Source of the DNA: a virus
Length of the DNA stretch: 64,000 nucleotides
Reading direction: 5' to 3' (one strand)
Virus record (IMG/VR): IMGVR_UViG_3300045131_002929
Span: 62,001 to 126,000 of that record
The position numbers were made by a program, and so were the translations under genes. Below are positions 43,286-51,617 of the stretch, one piece after another. Each line of letters starts with the position of its first letter. The stretch's first letter is position 1. A model generated the notes under the pieces. The model was not told where the DNA came from, did not search any database, and was given only the letters and a program-made list of their open reading frames with translations.

Positions 43286-44485
43286 ATGGGTTTCTTCGAA
43301 AGTTACATAGAGGAGGCGCGGAAGAAGTTCGGCGACGACAAGCTTCTCGTCGGCAAGGAGGAGGATCAAGACCTGTTCGGGGTCGAGCTGCCCTCCTTTT
43401 CGCTCCAGTATCTGATCCACAGCAACATTCTGCCGATGTCCAAAATCATCGGCCTGGCCGGGCCGCCCGCCTCGTTCAAGTCGGCCATGGGGTTCGAGAT
43501 CCTGAAGTGGCACGCGCAGGCCGGCGGCTACGGCCACCTGATCGAGACGGAGAACAAGCTGAACCCCGCGTTCCGGGACAGCGTCCTCGGCAAGGAGGCG
43601 GCCAGAGCCGTGAAGACCGACACTGTGGACAGCGTGGAGCAGGCCCAGATGCTGTTCAGCAACGCGCTGAAGTACTACAGGTCCAAATGCCCGGGCAAGG
43701 ACATCCCGTTCGCCGTCGACGTGGACTCGCTAGGCGCGTCGGCCGCGGCGGCGATGCTCGACGAGATCGAAAAGACGGGCCACGCGTCCAGGACGTACCC
43801 GGAGGCGGCGCTGCTCTGGACTTTCTATTTCAAGAAGATCAGCTCCGACATCATCGGACTGCCTTTCACGGTCGTGTTCACGAACCACCTGAAGGAGAAG
43901 ATGGACAGCAAGGTGGCGTTCGCCGAGAAGCCGACCACCAAACAGGGCGGCGTGGCCCAGGACTTCCACGCGATGTACTACCTGTACTTCACGCGGGTGG
44001 CCGACATCAACCTGGCTTCCAGGGAGGGCGCGCTGATCAGCATCAAGGCCCATAAATGCGGCACGGGTCCGGCCCGGCGCAAGATCGAGGTGCCTGTCCT
44101 GTGGCATTTCGAGGAGGACCCCGAGACCGGCAAGACCAGGCAGATCACCACATGGGACTGGCACGCCTCCACGGCCAAGCTGATGGTGTCGGAGCAGATC
44201 GTAGGCAGGATCCGCGACGTCTCGGACGTCACGGTGCAGTCCAATAGGTACTCCTCGAAAAGGCTCGGCGTGGCCAGCGTGTCCGACACGGAGCTCGGCG
44301 CGGCGCTGTGGGCGGACAAGGCCTACATGAAGGAGCTGCGCCAGGCTACCGGGTTCCCTGAGTGGCGAGTATGGTCCAAGCCGGAGGTCAAGCAGGCTAA
44401 ACCGGAAAAGGCGGAGAAGCCTGCCGCGGCCAAGAAGCCGAAGGCCGAGAAGCAGTCGGAGCCGGCGAATGGCGCGGACGCCTGA
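43286..44485 (+). CDS. RecA/UvsX-like recombinase
   Basis: This 399-residue RecA-fold ATPase has a Walker A of GPPASFKS (59-66), an unusual form of the RecA GPESSGKT loop with Phe where Gly is usual. IETENKLNP matches the RecA segment after the P-loop, and FAVDVDSLGA is the Walker B strand. The C-terminus is a Lys/Ala/Pro-rich tail. It would catalyse strand exchange with the SSB-like protein and SbcCD encoded nearby. Its last 17 bases overlap the next gene. Confidence 0.8.
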   Translation: MGFFESYIEEARKKFGDDKLLVGKEEDQDLFGVELPSFSLQYLIHSNILPMSKIIGLAGPPASFKSAMGFEILKWHAQAGGYGHLIETENKLNPAFRDSVLGKEAARAVKTDTVDSVEQAQMLFSNALKYYRSKCPGKDIPFAVDVDSLGASAAAAMLDEIEKTGHASRTYPEAALLWTFYFKKISSDIIGLPFTVVFTNHLKEKMDSKVAFAEKPTTKQGGVAQDFHAMYYLYFTRVADINLASREGALISIKAHKCGTGPARRKIEVPVLWHFEEDPETGKTRQITTWDWHASTAKLMVSEQIVGRIRDVSDVTVQSNRYSSKRLGVASVSDTELGAALWADKAYMKELRQATGFPEWRVWSKPEVKQAKPEKAEKPAAAKKPKAEKQSEPANGADA

Positions 44486-44933
44486 GGGGTTCTTCGACGG
44501 GTGGGACGCGGCCAAGGCGAAGACCAAGGCCGCGGCCACCCTGAGCTACGGCGCGAAGGCGCTGGAGAAGGTCTGGCCGGGCTGCGTGGAGCGCAGGCGG
44601 CTGAAGGAAGGGGCCAACCCCTTCCAGGAGGCATACCACAAAACAGGCGCCCGCGTGTTCGACGAGATGACGGCGTTCAAGGCGGACGCCAGGATACAAA
44701 CACTGCTAAAAGGCTTTTTCAAGTCCGAACTGTGGAAAAAGTTCGCCGAACGGCTTGAAGAATCCAAAGAAGCGGCTATCGTCTTCAACGTCGTCGGCGC
44801 CGGCGATTGGGTGGTGCACGCCAGGCGGAACTGGCGCAGGCCCGACGCGGGCCGCCCGCTGATCATGTATAGCGGCTCCGAGGGCGGAACCGTGGTGATA
44901 CAGGAAATGGCTCAACTCGTCGAAAGGCAGTAG
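44469..44933 (+). CDS. Unknown small replication-operon protein
   Basis: This 154-residue basic protein overlaps the recombinase end and begins MARTPEGFFDGWDAAKAKTK. Helices dominate (LKGFFKSELWKKFAERLEES), followed by a short strand segment, IVFNVVGAGDWVVHA. No motif or membrane segment was recognised. Translational coupling suggests a recombination accessory role, but that is only context. Confidence 0.4.
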   Translation: MARTPEGFFDGWDAAKAKTKAAATLSYGAKALEKVWPGCVERRRLKEGANPFQEAYHKTGARVFDEMTAFKADARIQTLLKGFFKSELWKKFAERLEESKEAAIVFNVVGAGDWVVHARRNWRRPDAGRPLIMYSGSEGGTVVIQEMAQLVERQ

Positions 44934-44936
44934 ACA

Positions 44937-45770
44937 ATGGGAGAGATCGTAAAAACCGAGCTGGCAGGGACGCAGGATCTGAAATCCGAGGCCGTGGGCA
45001 GGGAGACGCTGGAGAAGCTGCGCGAGATCGCCTCAGGCAGCCACAAGCATGAGAGCTACCAGGCTCTTGTGGAGTACCACAGGCGGCACATGCGCGGCTT
45101 CTACCGGAAAGCCATGGTGGCGCGGTGGGAGCTTGGCCACGACCTGTTGAAGATCAGGAACGGATCCGTGTACGGCGAGAAGACGCTGGAGAAGTTCGTC
45201 GAGGACCTGAACGACCCTTCGTTCTCCACTAAGCTGGCTTACGCCTGCGCCCAGTTCGCCGAGATGTTCTCCCCTGAGGAGCTCTGCGAGACCATGCGCT
45301 ACGAGCATGTGTACTGGGGCGTCGTGACCCGGCTCATGCGCGTCAAGGACCGCGAGGACAGGCGCAGGCTGATGAAGGCTCTGGACTCAGGCGAGATACA
45401 GGCGTCCAAGCTCGACGAGGAGCTGCGCCGGATGAAGGATTCCGCGGAGGAGTCCGAAGCGCCGGACGAGGATCTCGGCGATTCGCGCGTGGAGAGCGGC
45501 GAGGCCGGCCAGTCGGAAAACCCGCAGGAGCGGAAGACCGTCACGAAAGGCTTCAGACAGCTCATAGAGCACTGCGCCCTGCTCCGCAAAGCATGCAAGC
45601 AGGCCATGAAGGATCTCCAGAATCTGGACCTGGTGGCGGACAACGACGAGAAGTACGAAGAGGCCGTCGAAGTCATGTGCGACGCCGTGGAGGAAGCCTC
45701 CGCCGCCATCGAGCTGCTCTCGGAGTATAAGACCGAGGCCGCGCGCTACGCCACCCCCTCAAGAAGTTAG
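44937..45770 (+). CDS. Putative DNA-binding protein with DUF1016-like N-terminal half
   Basis: This 277-residue protein has a helical N-terminal half. The segment FYRKAMVARWELGHDLLKI followed by YGEKTLEKFVEDL and FSTKLAYACAQF resembles the helical domain found in DUF1016/YhcG-type proteins. The middle contains IQASKLDEELRR followed by an acidic linker, and a C-terminal coiled coil follows. No PD-(D/E)XK nuclease motif was seen. The resemblance is weak and by eye. Other helix-turn-helix regulators are equally possible. Confidence 0.35.
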   Translation: MGEIVKTELAGTQDLKSEAVGRETLEKLREIASGSHKHESYQALVEYHRRHMRGFYRKAMVARWELGHDLLKIRNGSVYGEKTLEKFVEDLNDPSFSTKLAYACAQFAEMFSPEELCETMRYEHVYWGVVTRLMRVKDREDRRRLMKALDSGEIQASKLDEELRRMKDSAEESEAPDEDLGDSRVESGEAGQSENPQERKTVTKGFRQLIEHCALLRKACKQAMKDLQNLDLVADNDEKYEEAVEVMCDAVEEASAAIELLSEYKTEAARYATPSRS

Positions 45771-45779
45771 GAGGCGGCG

Positions 45780-46313
45780 ATGTCAGGCCCAGCTTTGCGA
45801 AGATGCCTGTTGTGCCGCCTGCGGTTCTGTTCGAGCTGCTCAGGCGAGCGGTACTGTCCGACATGTAGGAAAAGACATAAGACAAGGTTGCAGTCCGGCG
45901 TGGAGGTCATACCGTGCACGGCCTCCATGGAGCGGCACATGCAGACCGTCGAGCTGTTCGGGGCGGGCAAACTGGAGATGGACCCGAGCCCCGAGCTGCT
46001 GACGCGGGTGGACAGGTTCCTGGCCGACCCTGGAGCCGACTTCGACGACTCCGAGATATATGACCTGATCGACAAAGCCTCTAAACCCAAACGAAGGAGC
46101 ACGCGAACATGGGCCACGAAGAAGATCGCAAGGAAGCCGGAACTGGCTCCGCCCGCTCCTCCGCCGCCGAAGGCTCCGGAGCCGCCGGCGGTGGCGGTCG
46201 AGCCCGGCGAGTCCATCACGGCGTCCGCCGGCACTCTCACGAAAGTACGCAGAGTCCGCGCCGGCAAGGCGCGGCAGTTCGCGGCCTGGGATGACGACAT
46301 GCTCTGCGGCTGA
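45780..46313 (+). CDS. Zinc-finger protein with Pro-rich linker
   Basis: This 177-residue protein begins with a compact zinc cluster, CLLCRLRFCSSC followed by CPTCRKRHK. After it come a helical middle (ELLTRVDRFLADPGADFDDS), a Pro-rich linker (PELAPPAPPPPKAPEPPAV) and a basic C-terminus. It could bind nucleic acid or a polymerase subunit. It lies in a run of small genes after the recombinase and overlaps the next gene by 23 bases. No named family was recognised. Confidence 0.5.
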   Translation: MSGPALRRCLLCRLRFCSSCSGERYCPTCRKRHKTRLQSGVEVIPCTASMERHMQTVELFGAGKLEMDPSPELLTRVDRFLADPGADFDDSEIYDLIDKASKPKRRSTRTWATKKIARKPELAPPAPPPPKAPEPPAVAVEPGESITASAGTLTKVRRVRAGKARQFAAWDDDMLCG

Positions 46314-47280
46314 CGAGGCCCCCAGGCTGCGCCACGCCGAGGCGGCGAGACTGCGCGACGAGGTTTTCAAGGCCCTGCGCGCGGAGGGGCTGGCGGGCGA
46401 CAAGCCCACGGCCCCGGACTGCAGAGCGCTGGCTTTGGCGGCTTGCGCGGCCTTAGGGCTGCATGGCGCGATGACCGCCAAAGCCGCCGCCGACACGCTG
46501 CTGCACAGGTTGTTCGGCAAGCCGGTCACGGCCAAGCTGCTATACGCGGCCGCGGCCGCCCTGGCCGGCAACAGGGACGCCCTCGAGGCGGGCGACGCCA
46601 TCGCCGAGTGGGACGGCCGCGCGGAGACCTGGACGGCGCTAGAGGTCATAGACGTCGTAAAGGCGGGCCCGGGCCGCCGCGAGGTGGCCATGCTGGCGGC
46701 CACGGGCGCCCCGGCGGGCATTGTATTCAGACCGACGCTCACTGACAGGTACGCCCAGTTCCTGCTCCGCGAGATCGGCTATCCCAAGTTCAAACCATGC
46801 TCCGCCAGGGAACTGTTCGGGCTATGGCTCACCTGCAGGGTCCGAATGGACGGGACGCGGCCTAGGCTCGCCTCGGTGTGCGCCTCGCCGGCGCAGCGCA
46901 AGCGCACCGCCGCCATCAGGGCCATAAGGCACGGCGGGTGTCCTTTCAACAAGCCCACGGAGTGCGAGGACTGCTTCCGCGGACTGGACGCGTGCCCCGG
47001 GGCCGTAAGGCCGGTATCGTTGGAGAGGACGGAATGCGCCGCCTGCGGCCGCCAGCTATGGCTGGAGCCGGGCGCCGTCAAAGAATGCTACAAATGTTCA
47101 GAAAGGATGGCGAACCATGATTCGATTCAGACCGAAGGACCAGCCGAACGGGCCTATGTACATGCCGGCGGCGGATGTGACGCGGATGCTGCCGAAGGCT
47201 GTGTCGGCGTCGCTGCGGGGGCTGGAGGGCCGGGAGGCGATCCAGCCGGACTTGAGGACGCTGGCCGCGAGGCTGGCTGA
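46291..47280 (+). CDS. Cys-rich unknown protein with long 3-prime overlap
   Basis: This 329-residue protein has Ala/Leu-rich helices in the first half and a Cys-rich C-terminal region (GGCPFNKPTECEDCFRG, CPGA, then CAACGRQL and CYKC) likely to bind zinc. The last roughly 50 residues are Gly/Ala-rich and lie over the start of the next gene for 164 bases. They look like shadow translation, and a natural end soon after the CYKC cluster would be expected. Either the overlap is genuine or a stop codon or frame has been altered here. Confidence 0.5.
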   Translation: MTTCSAADEAPRLRHAEAARLRDEVFKALRAEGLAGDKPTAPDCRALALAACAALGLHGAMTAKAAADTLLHRLFGKPVTAKLLYAAAAALAGNRDALEAGDAIAEWDGRAETWTALEVIDVVKAGPGRREVAMLAATGAPAGIVFRPTLTDRYAQFLLREIGYPKFKPCSARELFGLWLTCRVRMDGTRPRLASVCASPAQRKRTAAIRAIRHGGCPFNKPTECEDCFRGLDACPGAVRPVSLERTECAACGRQLWLEPGAVKECYKCSERMANHDSIQTEGPAERAYVHAGGGCDADAAEGCVGVAAGAGGPGGDPAGLEDAGREAG

Positions 47281-47584
47281 ATTCATACATTCCGCCTACG
47301 ACCCGAAGGCTTCGTGGGAGGCGGCCGCCCTGCCAAGCGTAGGCAGGCTCGAGGACGGGATAAGCGAAGAGGCGTTCAACGCTTTCCTCAGGCAGTTCCT
47401 GGCCGCCATGCTCGACCTCTACTGGCACAGCGCCAGGGAGTGCCCGGCGGATCCGACGCTGCCGAAGGACGTGGAGTCGGCGCTGTCGTTCGCGGCCGTG
47501 CTGCGGACCATGCCGAAGAAGCTGCGCGAGGAGTATCTCGAGCATGCCCGTTCCGTGAACTCGCTGCCGGGGCGCCTGGACTGA
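47117..47584 (+). CDS. Unknown helical protein
   Basis: This 155-residue protein has AAAGGATGG upstream of its ATG, which lies inside the 3-prime part of the preceding gene. It begins MIRFRPKDQPNGPMYMPAAD and continues as helices with a charged end (LREEYLEHARSVN). No catalytic or metal motif was seen. The next gene begins one base after its stop. The function is unknown. Confidence 0.5.
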   Translation: MIRFRPKDQPNGPMYMPAADVTRMLPKAVSASLRGLEGREAIQPDLRTLAARLAEFIHSAYDPKASWEAAALPSVGRLEDGISEEAFNAFLRQFLAAMLDLYWHSARECPADPTLPKDVESALSFAAVLRTMPKKLREEYLEHARSVNSLPGRLD

Positions 47585-47585
47585 C

Positions 47586-48242
47586 ATGTCGGACACCATA
47601 GGCGACGCGTGGAGCAGGAAGTTCCGCGTGGACCCGAGGCGGCGCGCATGCCTGAGTTTCGCTACGGACGGGCTTGGATCCGACTCCGTGCCGATACAGA
47701 TAGGCGTAAGGATAGGCGGCGAGACCGGGTTGTGGTATGTGACGGGCGGCGACCCGCGCAGAAACGCCGACATCACCAGGATCCTGAGCGACGAGTACAA
47801 CAGCAAGGCGCTCGCCGTCGACGACGCCGTAGGCGAGCTGGCGGCTTTCATGGCCAAGCGCGGCGACCCGCAGCTCATTCTGCTCAACTCGCTCAAATGG
47901 AATAAGAAGACGCTGCCTGTGATGCTGCCGCGGCTGTGGGCCCTGCTCAAAGGCAGGGCGCTCATCGGCCTCGGCGACGCCGTATGCGCGTACAAGCACG
48001 ACGGCTTCGAGCTTTCCGAATCCCCGACCCTGCAGGCGGGGGCCGACAAGGCGGCCTCGCTGTTCGCCGGACTGCCCGGCTACAGCAAGCGCAGGCTCCG
48101 CGAGCTCTGCGAGGAGGCCGGCGTCGAGGCCGCGATCGTGCGGTCCGAGGAGTTCAGACCATGGGCCACGCTATGCGAGAGCACGCTCCTGCGCCTGGAC
48201 GCCCTCTATGAGGCGCATCTGGCCGAGCCACTTAAATTATAG
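47586..48242 (+). CDS. Possible degenerate DnaQ-like exonuclease-fold protein
   Basis: In this 218-residue protein, LSFATDGLGSDSVPIQIGV echoes the DTETTGL...iqiG signature of DEDD exonucleases, but the two catalytic acids are not in place. LNSLKWNKKTLPVML could correspond to exonuclease motif II, and the final helix (WATLCESTLLRLDALYEA) to motif III. If right, this is an inactive or divergent relative used for binding. The similarity is by eye and weak. The gene follows another unknown helical protein and precedes two small genes. Confidence 0.35.
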   Translation: MSDTIGDAWSRKFRVDPRRRACLSFATDGLGSDSVPIQIGVRIGGETGLWYVTGGDPRRNADITRILSDEYNSKALAVDDAVGELAAFMAKRGDPQLILLNSLKWNKKTLPVMLPRLWALLKGRALIGLGDAVCAYKHDGFELSESPTLQAGADKAASLFAGLPGYSKRRLRELCEEAGVEAAIVRSEEFRPWATLCESTLLRLDALYEAHLAEPLKL

Positions 48243-48280
48243 CCGGGCCAGGGCATAATACATTGAGCGGAGTCCCTAAG

Positions 48281-48442
48281 ATGTCGGACCACGACGTCAA
48301 CGAGCAGATGCGGATCGTCACGGGGCTGCTCTCGATCCTAGGCAAGATCGGGACGGCCTCCAAGGAGGCGACCAAGAACAGGCCCGCGGACGAGCGGGCC
48401 AGACAGACGGCTAAAAAAATCAAAAAGGGAGAACGGCGATGA
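48281..48442 (+). CDS. Small basic/amphipathic protein (53 residues)
   Basis: A short gene, coupled to the next by an ATGA overlap, that encodes a leading helix, MRIVTGLLSILGKIGTAS, followed by a Lys/Arg-rich tail (RARQTAKKIKKGERR). The GGAG site is 8-9 bases upstream. The 38-base gap before it includes a TATA-like CATAATACA. The function is unknown. The amphipathic N-terminus and basic tail would allow membrane or nucleic-acid association. Confidence 0.5.
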   Translation: MSDHDVNEQMRIVTGLLSILGKIGTASKEATKNRPADERARQTAKKIKKGERR

Positions 48443-48798
48443 GCAGCAATCTATGGAAACGCATCGAGTCCAAAGCAACACGCGGCGTCGGCAGGGGCGA
48501 CTGGGTCTGCGGCCGCATAATGGAGGACGTCCTGGAGTTGGGCCGGATCCATCCAAGCGGCATCGTCCAGGATATTCTGGCGAAGGCCGCGCAACTGCAT
48601 GCGGATGTCCTGGCCGAGCACAAAGACAGAATGTCGTGCTCGATGAGTCTGTTGGCGGCCAAGCCGGCGAGCGCCATGCCGCGGGCCCTGGCCGCGGCGG
48701 ATGACGCTGTCGCCAAGAAGCTGAGGGGCGCGGTTGAAAAAGCGAGCAAGTCGGAGTCCGGCATCAACAACCTCGGGCAAGCCTTCCCGAAGGCCTAG
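48439..48798 (+). CDS. Unknown small protein, end of replication operon
   Basis: This 119-residue protein is mostly helical (DWVCGRIMEDVLELGRIH, then AKAAQLHADVLAEHKDR). It is the last gene before a strong intrinsic terminator. No motif was recognised. It is coupled to the preceding 53-residue gene, and the pair may act together. Confidence 0.45.
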   Translation: MSSNLWKRIESKATRGVGRGDWVCGRIMEDVLELGRIHPSGIVQDILAKAAQLHADVLAEHKDRMSCSMSLLAAKPASAMPRALAAADDAVAKKLRGAVEKASKSESGINNLGQAFPKA

Positions 48799-48822
48799 GC
48801 CTTCGAGGCTCCGCTCAAAGAA

Positions 48823-48847
48823 AACAGGGGCGACCCTGTTTTTTTTT
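48823..48847 (+). terminator. Rho-independent terminator after the replication operon
   Basis: AACAGGG, loop GCGA, CCCTGTT, followed by seven T. A-residues before the stem allow action on the other strand as well. It separates the replication unit from the virion-type genes. Confidence 0.8.
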
Positions 48848-48851
48848 AGCC

Positions 48852-49289
48852 ATGCTGGACAACAGAATGTTCAATGTGTTCGTGGAGGAGTGCTCGGTGG
48901 CCAGACGGGTGCTCGGCATGGGCTTCGTTCGGGTGTCTTATCTGTTCGGACTGCCGCCGGACTTCCCGACAGGCTCCGAGGCCGGCAGCTTCATGGTCAA
49001 GGGCTGCGGCAAGGCGTTGGTGTTTCTGAACCCGGATCCCGGCGACGCCGTAAGGACCGAGGAGGACGTGAAGTATCTGGCTTGGCACGAGATGCTCGAG
49101 CTGCTGCTCACCCACAGGCTCAAGATGTTCGCGGCGGACGCGGCGCGGGGCAAGTTCGACAGGGCGGCGTGGGAGCGGCGCGTGCACGAGGTGGTGCACA
49201 GCCTGATAGGCGCGCTGAAGCCGGATCTCATGGACTCCGTGCTGGACGTCGAGCCGCAGGCGCGCCGGGACGAGGAAACCGAGCTATAG
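48852..49289 (+). CDS. Unknown protein with HExxE-type helix
   Basis: This 145-residue protein contains YLAWHEMLELLLTHRL near residue 77. The HE...EL arrangement resembles the active helix of phage-encoded minimal metallopeptidase-like proteins, but no third metal ligand can be confirmed. The N-terminus (MLDNRMFNVFVEECSVARRV) is helical and the end is acidic. The gene is the first after a terminator and presumably has its own promoter. A putative metal-dependent hydrolase is one possibility. Confidence 0.4.
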   Translation: MLDNRMFNVFVEECSVARRVLGMGFVRVSYLFGLPPDFPTGSEAGSFMVKGCGKALVFLNPDPGDAVRTEEDVKYLAWHEMLELLLTHRLKMFAADAARGKFDRAAWERRVHEVVHSLIGALKPDLMDSVLDVEPQARRDEETEL

Positions 49290-49346
49290 TTATAACTGAC
49301 GGGACATCGAATCCGACAGGCTGCCTACGAACGAGGGGGCGTTTCT

Positions 49347-50327
49347 ATGTATAAGGTCAGCGAGAACGAGGGTGGACTACTTGCAGGGCTGGCCTCCCTG
49401 ATGCAGCTCGGCGATCCGGGCACGCCCACCATTCCGGGACACGACGACAAAAGCAGGTACATAGGCGACCTGATCATGCAGGCCAGGGCGCTACGCTATC
49501 TGGAGCGGCAGAAGCAGAGCGCGGCCAGCATGCGCGAGATACAAGTGTTCCCGGACATCAACGCGGACAAGCGGTACAAGGGCCTGCTGAACAAGCGCAG
49601 CGAGGAGGCCGCGGGCATCGAGAAGCTGGCGATAGGCCCGCTGGCCGCGCTGCCTTGGATGTTCGGCGGCCCGCTGATGGCCTACTTCGGCTACCAAGGC
49701 GCGAAGGACGCGCTGCACTCGGGCTCGGCCGCGATAGCCGACCTGCGCAGAGGCGACATCGACGCGGCGGTCGGCGACGCGGGCTGGACGGCCTTCGACC
49801 TGGCGACGACGCTGCCGACCGGCGGTTTCCTGCTCAGGGCGCTAGGCAAGGGGCTCAAGGCGGGCGCCGTGTCGAGCAAGGCCGGCCGGGCGCTGATGAG
49901 CGGCGACAAGGCGCTGCTGCAGGCTGCCGAGGCCGCCACGCGGAAGAATCTGGAACATATGGCGGGCAGCGGCCAGGCTAAGAAATGGACGGCCCTGCAC
50001 GCGAAGCCCACCGGCCTGCTGAACTGGCCGCAGAAGCTGCTCGAGAACAGCGTCGGCGGCGACGTCAACGCCGCGGGCAGGATGTGGGGCGCGGGCCGCA
50101 AGCTCGACGAGAACCTAGCCCTCAGGGCGCTGGATCTGCCGAACAGACTCGGCTTCATGCCGGCTTACCTAGGCGTGAGCATGGGTGTGCCGATGGTCAT
50201 GGGCGAGCGCGGGTATGAGAAGAGGGAACGCGAGCTGGCCGCCGACAGCGAGCAGGCTCGCGAGAAGCGGAAGCGGAAATTGGCCGAGCAGATGGGCATA
50301 CCATACTTCGAGGCCGCTGGCAATTAA
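49347..50327 (+). CDS. Putative virion or membrane-associated protein
   Basis: In this 326-residue protein, helices containing several Gly/Ala-rich hydrophobic stretches (LAIGPLAALPWMFGGPLMAY near residue 95 and LGFMPAYLGVSMGVPMVMG near residue 270) suggest membrane insertion or packing inside the virion. A strongly charged C-terminal helix follows (YEKRERELAADSEQAREKRK). It resembles in composition the other Gly/Ala-rich genes that follow up to the portal and beyond. The function is not recognised. Ejection or internal head roles are plausible. Confidence 0.4.
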   Translation: MYKVSENEGGLLAGLASLMQLGDPGTPTIPGHDDKSRYIGDLIMQARALRYLERQKQSAASMREIQVFPDINADKRYKGLLNKRSEEAAGIEKLAIGPLAALPWMFGGPLMAYFGYQGAKDALHSGSAAIADLRRGDIDAAVGDAGWTAFDLATTLPTGGFLLRALGKGLKAGAVSSKAGRALMSGDKALLQAAEAATRKNLEHMAGSGQAKKWTALHAKPTGLLNWPQKLLENSVGGDVNAAGRMWGAGRKLDENLALRALDLPNRLGFMPAYLGVSMGVPMVMGERGYEKRERELAADSEQAREKRKRKLAEQMGIPYFEAAGN

Positions 50328-50342
50328 CGGAAAGGATGTCCA

Positions 50343-50966
50343 ATGGGAATCAAAGCTGAGATGGTTGATCTCGCAGCCAGGATCGCGATGGGAGGCGTCC
50401 ACGCGGCTCCTTTCGGCGCGATAGGCGGAGTGTCGGGCGTCATGAATTCGGACTCGACGGGCGGCGCGCTCGTCGGCGGCCCGCTCGGCGCGCTGGGCGG
50501 GGCCGGGGTCGGCTTCTTGGGCGGCGCGCTGGGCCGCGGCCACGAGGCAGGCACTATACAGGCCCTCAAAGCCCTGGAGTCGATCGCGGCAGGCGGTGCC
50601 GGCGGCGTGGTCAACGAGGACTTCTCGGACGACACCTCGCACAAGGTGCTGTCGGGCATGCTGCTCGGCGGCGGCCTCAGGGCCGGGCGCGAGCTAGGCA
50701 AAGGCGTAGGCAGGCTGACAGGCGCGAGCGGCGAGGGGGCGGCCAAGTCCGTAGCCAAAGAGATACCGGAGGGCGAGGCCGCCAAGGGAATAGGCGCGGG
50801 CGGCCACCTGGCCAGCTTCCTGACCTCGGCCCTGGCGATGCCGGTGGCAGGCGCGGCCGGCATGGGCCTCGGCCGTAAGGTCGAGCAGCAGCACAAGGAA
50901 AGAAGAGCCGATAAGGATCAGCATAGAAGGCTGGTCGATATGCTGATGGCGAAACGTAGCAAGTAA
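50343..50966 (+). CDS. Glycine-zipper membrane-type protein
   Basis: In this 207-residue protein about half the sequence is Gly/Ala with GxxxG spacing (LVGGPLGALGGAGVGFLGGA, then IAAGGAGGVV and MLLGGGLRAGRELGKGVG). This is typical of glycine-zipper segments that insert in membranes or oligomerise. The C-terminus is charged (RKVEQQHKERRADKDQHRRL). It lies between two similar genes and ends before a terminator. It may be a membrane-active virion protein injected with DNA (inference). Confidence 0.45.
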   Translation: MGIKAEMVDLAARIAMGGVHAAPFGAIGGVSGVMNSDSTGGALVGGPLGALGGAGVGFLGGALGRGHEAGTIQALKALESIAAGGAGGVVNEDFSDDTSHKVLSGMLLGGGLRAGRELGKGVGRLTGASGEGAAKSVAKEIPEGEAAKGIGAGGHLASFLTSALAMPVAGAAGMGLGRKVEQQHKERRADKDQHRRLVDMLMAKRSK

Positions 50967-50984
50967 GACGAGCGTTCATATCTT

Positions 50985-51024
50985 AAAAGCGCGTTTCCGC
51001 TATTGCGGGGGCGCGCTTTTTTTT
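50985..51024 (+). terminator. Rho-independent terminator with long stem
   Basis: AAAAGCGCG at 50985 pairs with CGCGCTTTT ending at 51020, with an inner CCGC/GCGG pairing, and T-runs to 51024. The A-rich left arm and T-rich right arm make it a good bidirectional terminator. Confidence 0.8.
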
Positions 51025-51037
51025 ATCGAGGTGGAAT

Positions 51038-51286
51038 ATGAAAACAAACGACGTCCGGGCCATGATGGCCGGAGCGGAGAAGGCGGGCCGGCTCGTCGCC
51101 GGCGGCGCGGCGGCCGTGGCGAAGGCCCACGACGAGATGCTGACCAGGGGCAGGCTGCGGGCCGCGCTTTCGCTGGCGGGCGGCATTCTGGACCTGATGG
51201 GCCACGGAGATAGCCGGCGGCCGCAGCAGGTGGAGATCATCGAAGCGCGCGTCATAGACGCCGAGCCGAAAACGAGGAAAAAATGA
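51038..51286 (+). CDS. Small Gly/Ala-rich protein
   Basis: This 82-residue protein has an Ala/Gly-rich helix (AEKAGRLVAGGAAAVAKAHD) and a second hydrophobic segment (LRAALSLAGGILDLMG). It ends in a basic tail. It is isolated between two terminators, so it has its own transcript or is a read-through product. It could be a small membrane or DNA-associated protein. The function is unknown. Confidence 0.5.
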   Translation: MKTNDVRAMMAGAEKAGRLVAGGAAAVAKAHDEMLTRGRLRAALSLAGGILDLMGHGDSRRPQQVEIIEARVIDAEPKTRKK

Positions 51287-51295
51287 GCGTACGCG

Positions 51296-51323
51296 GGCGG
51301 AGTGGCGGCTCCGCCTTTTTTTT
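51296..51323 (+). terminator. Rho-independent terminator
   Basis: GGCGGAG, loop TGGCGG, CTCCGCC, then eight T. It ends the preceding single-gene unit. Confidence 0.8.
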
Positions 51324-51369
51324 AACTGGCCCGGCCGGACTGGACAAAGGTAGTGGGCGGGGTTATCTT

Positions 51370-51617
51370 CATACAAGCCACCCATTCCGTTGTCGGGTGG
51401 AGACCGATGTTATAGGATGCGGATTATGATTCAGCGGTTTGACCGTTCATAAAAACCAAGTGGACTGTCTATCCGCAAAGAAAACAAAATCAAGCATCAT
51501 AAGCGCGGAAGACGGATAGGGCAAAAAAACAGGGCCGGCTAGGCCCGAAGTCACGCCTGCGGACAGCTATGAAGCTGGTGGAAGCAGGAACTTAACCGAT
51601 ACGCACTTGTGCGTATC
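51370..51617 (+). ncRNA. Candidate structured RNA or leader
   Basis: This roughly 280-base gap after a terminator is AT-richer than the genes and has no plausible ORF. It contains several nested stems: CCACCC/GGGTGG (51378-51383 with 51395-51400), CTATCCG/CGGATAG (51469-51475 with 51513-51519), GGGCC/GGCCC, CCTGC/GCAGG enclosing CAGCT/AGCTG, and GATACGCA/TGCGTATC (51598-51617). AAGCAGGAACT repeats on both sides of the last hairpin, the second copy holding the ribosome-binding site. It may be a small RNA or a regulatory 5-prime leader. No known class is recognised. Confidence 0.3.
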
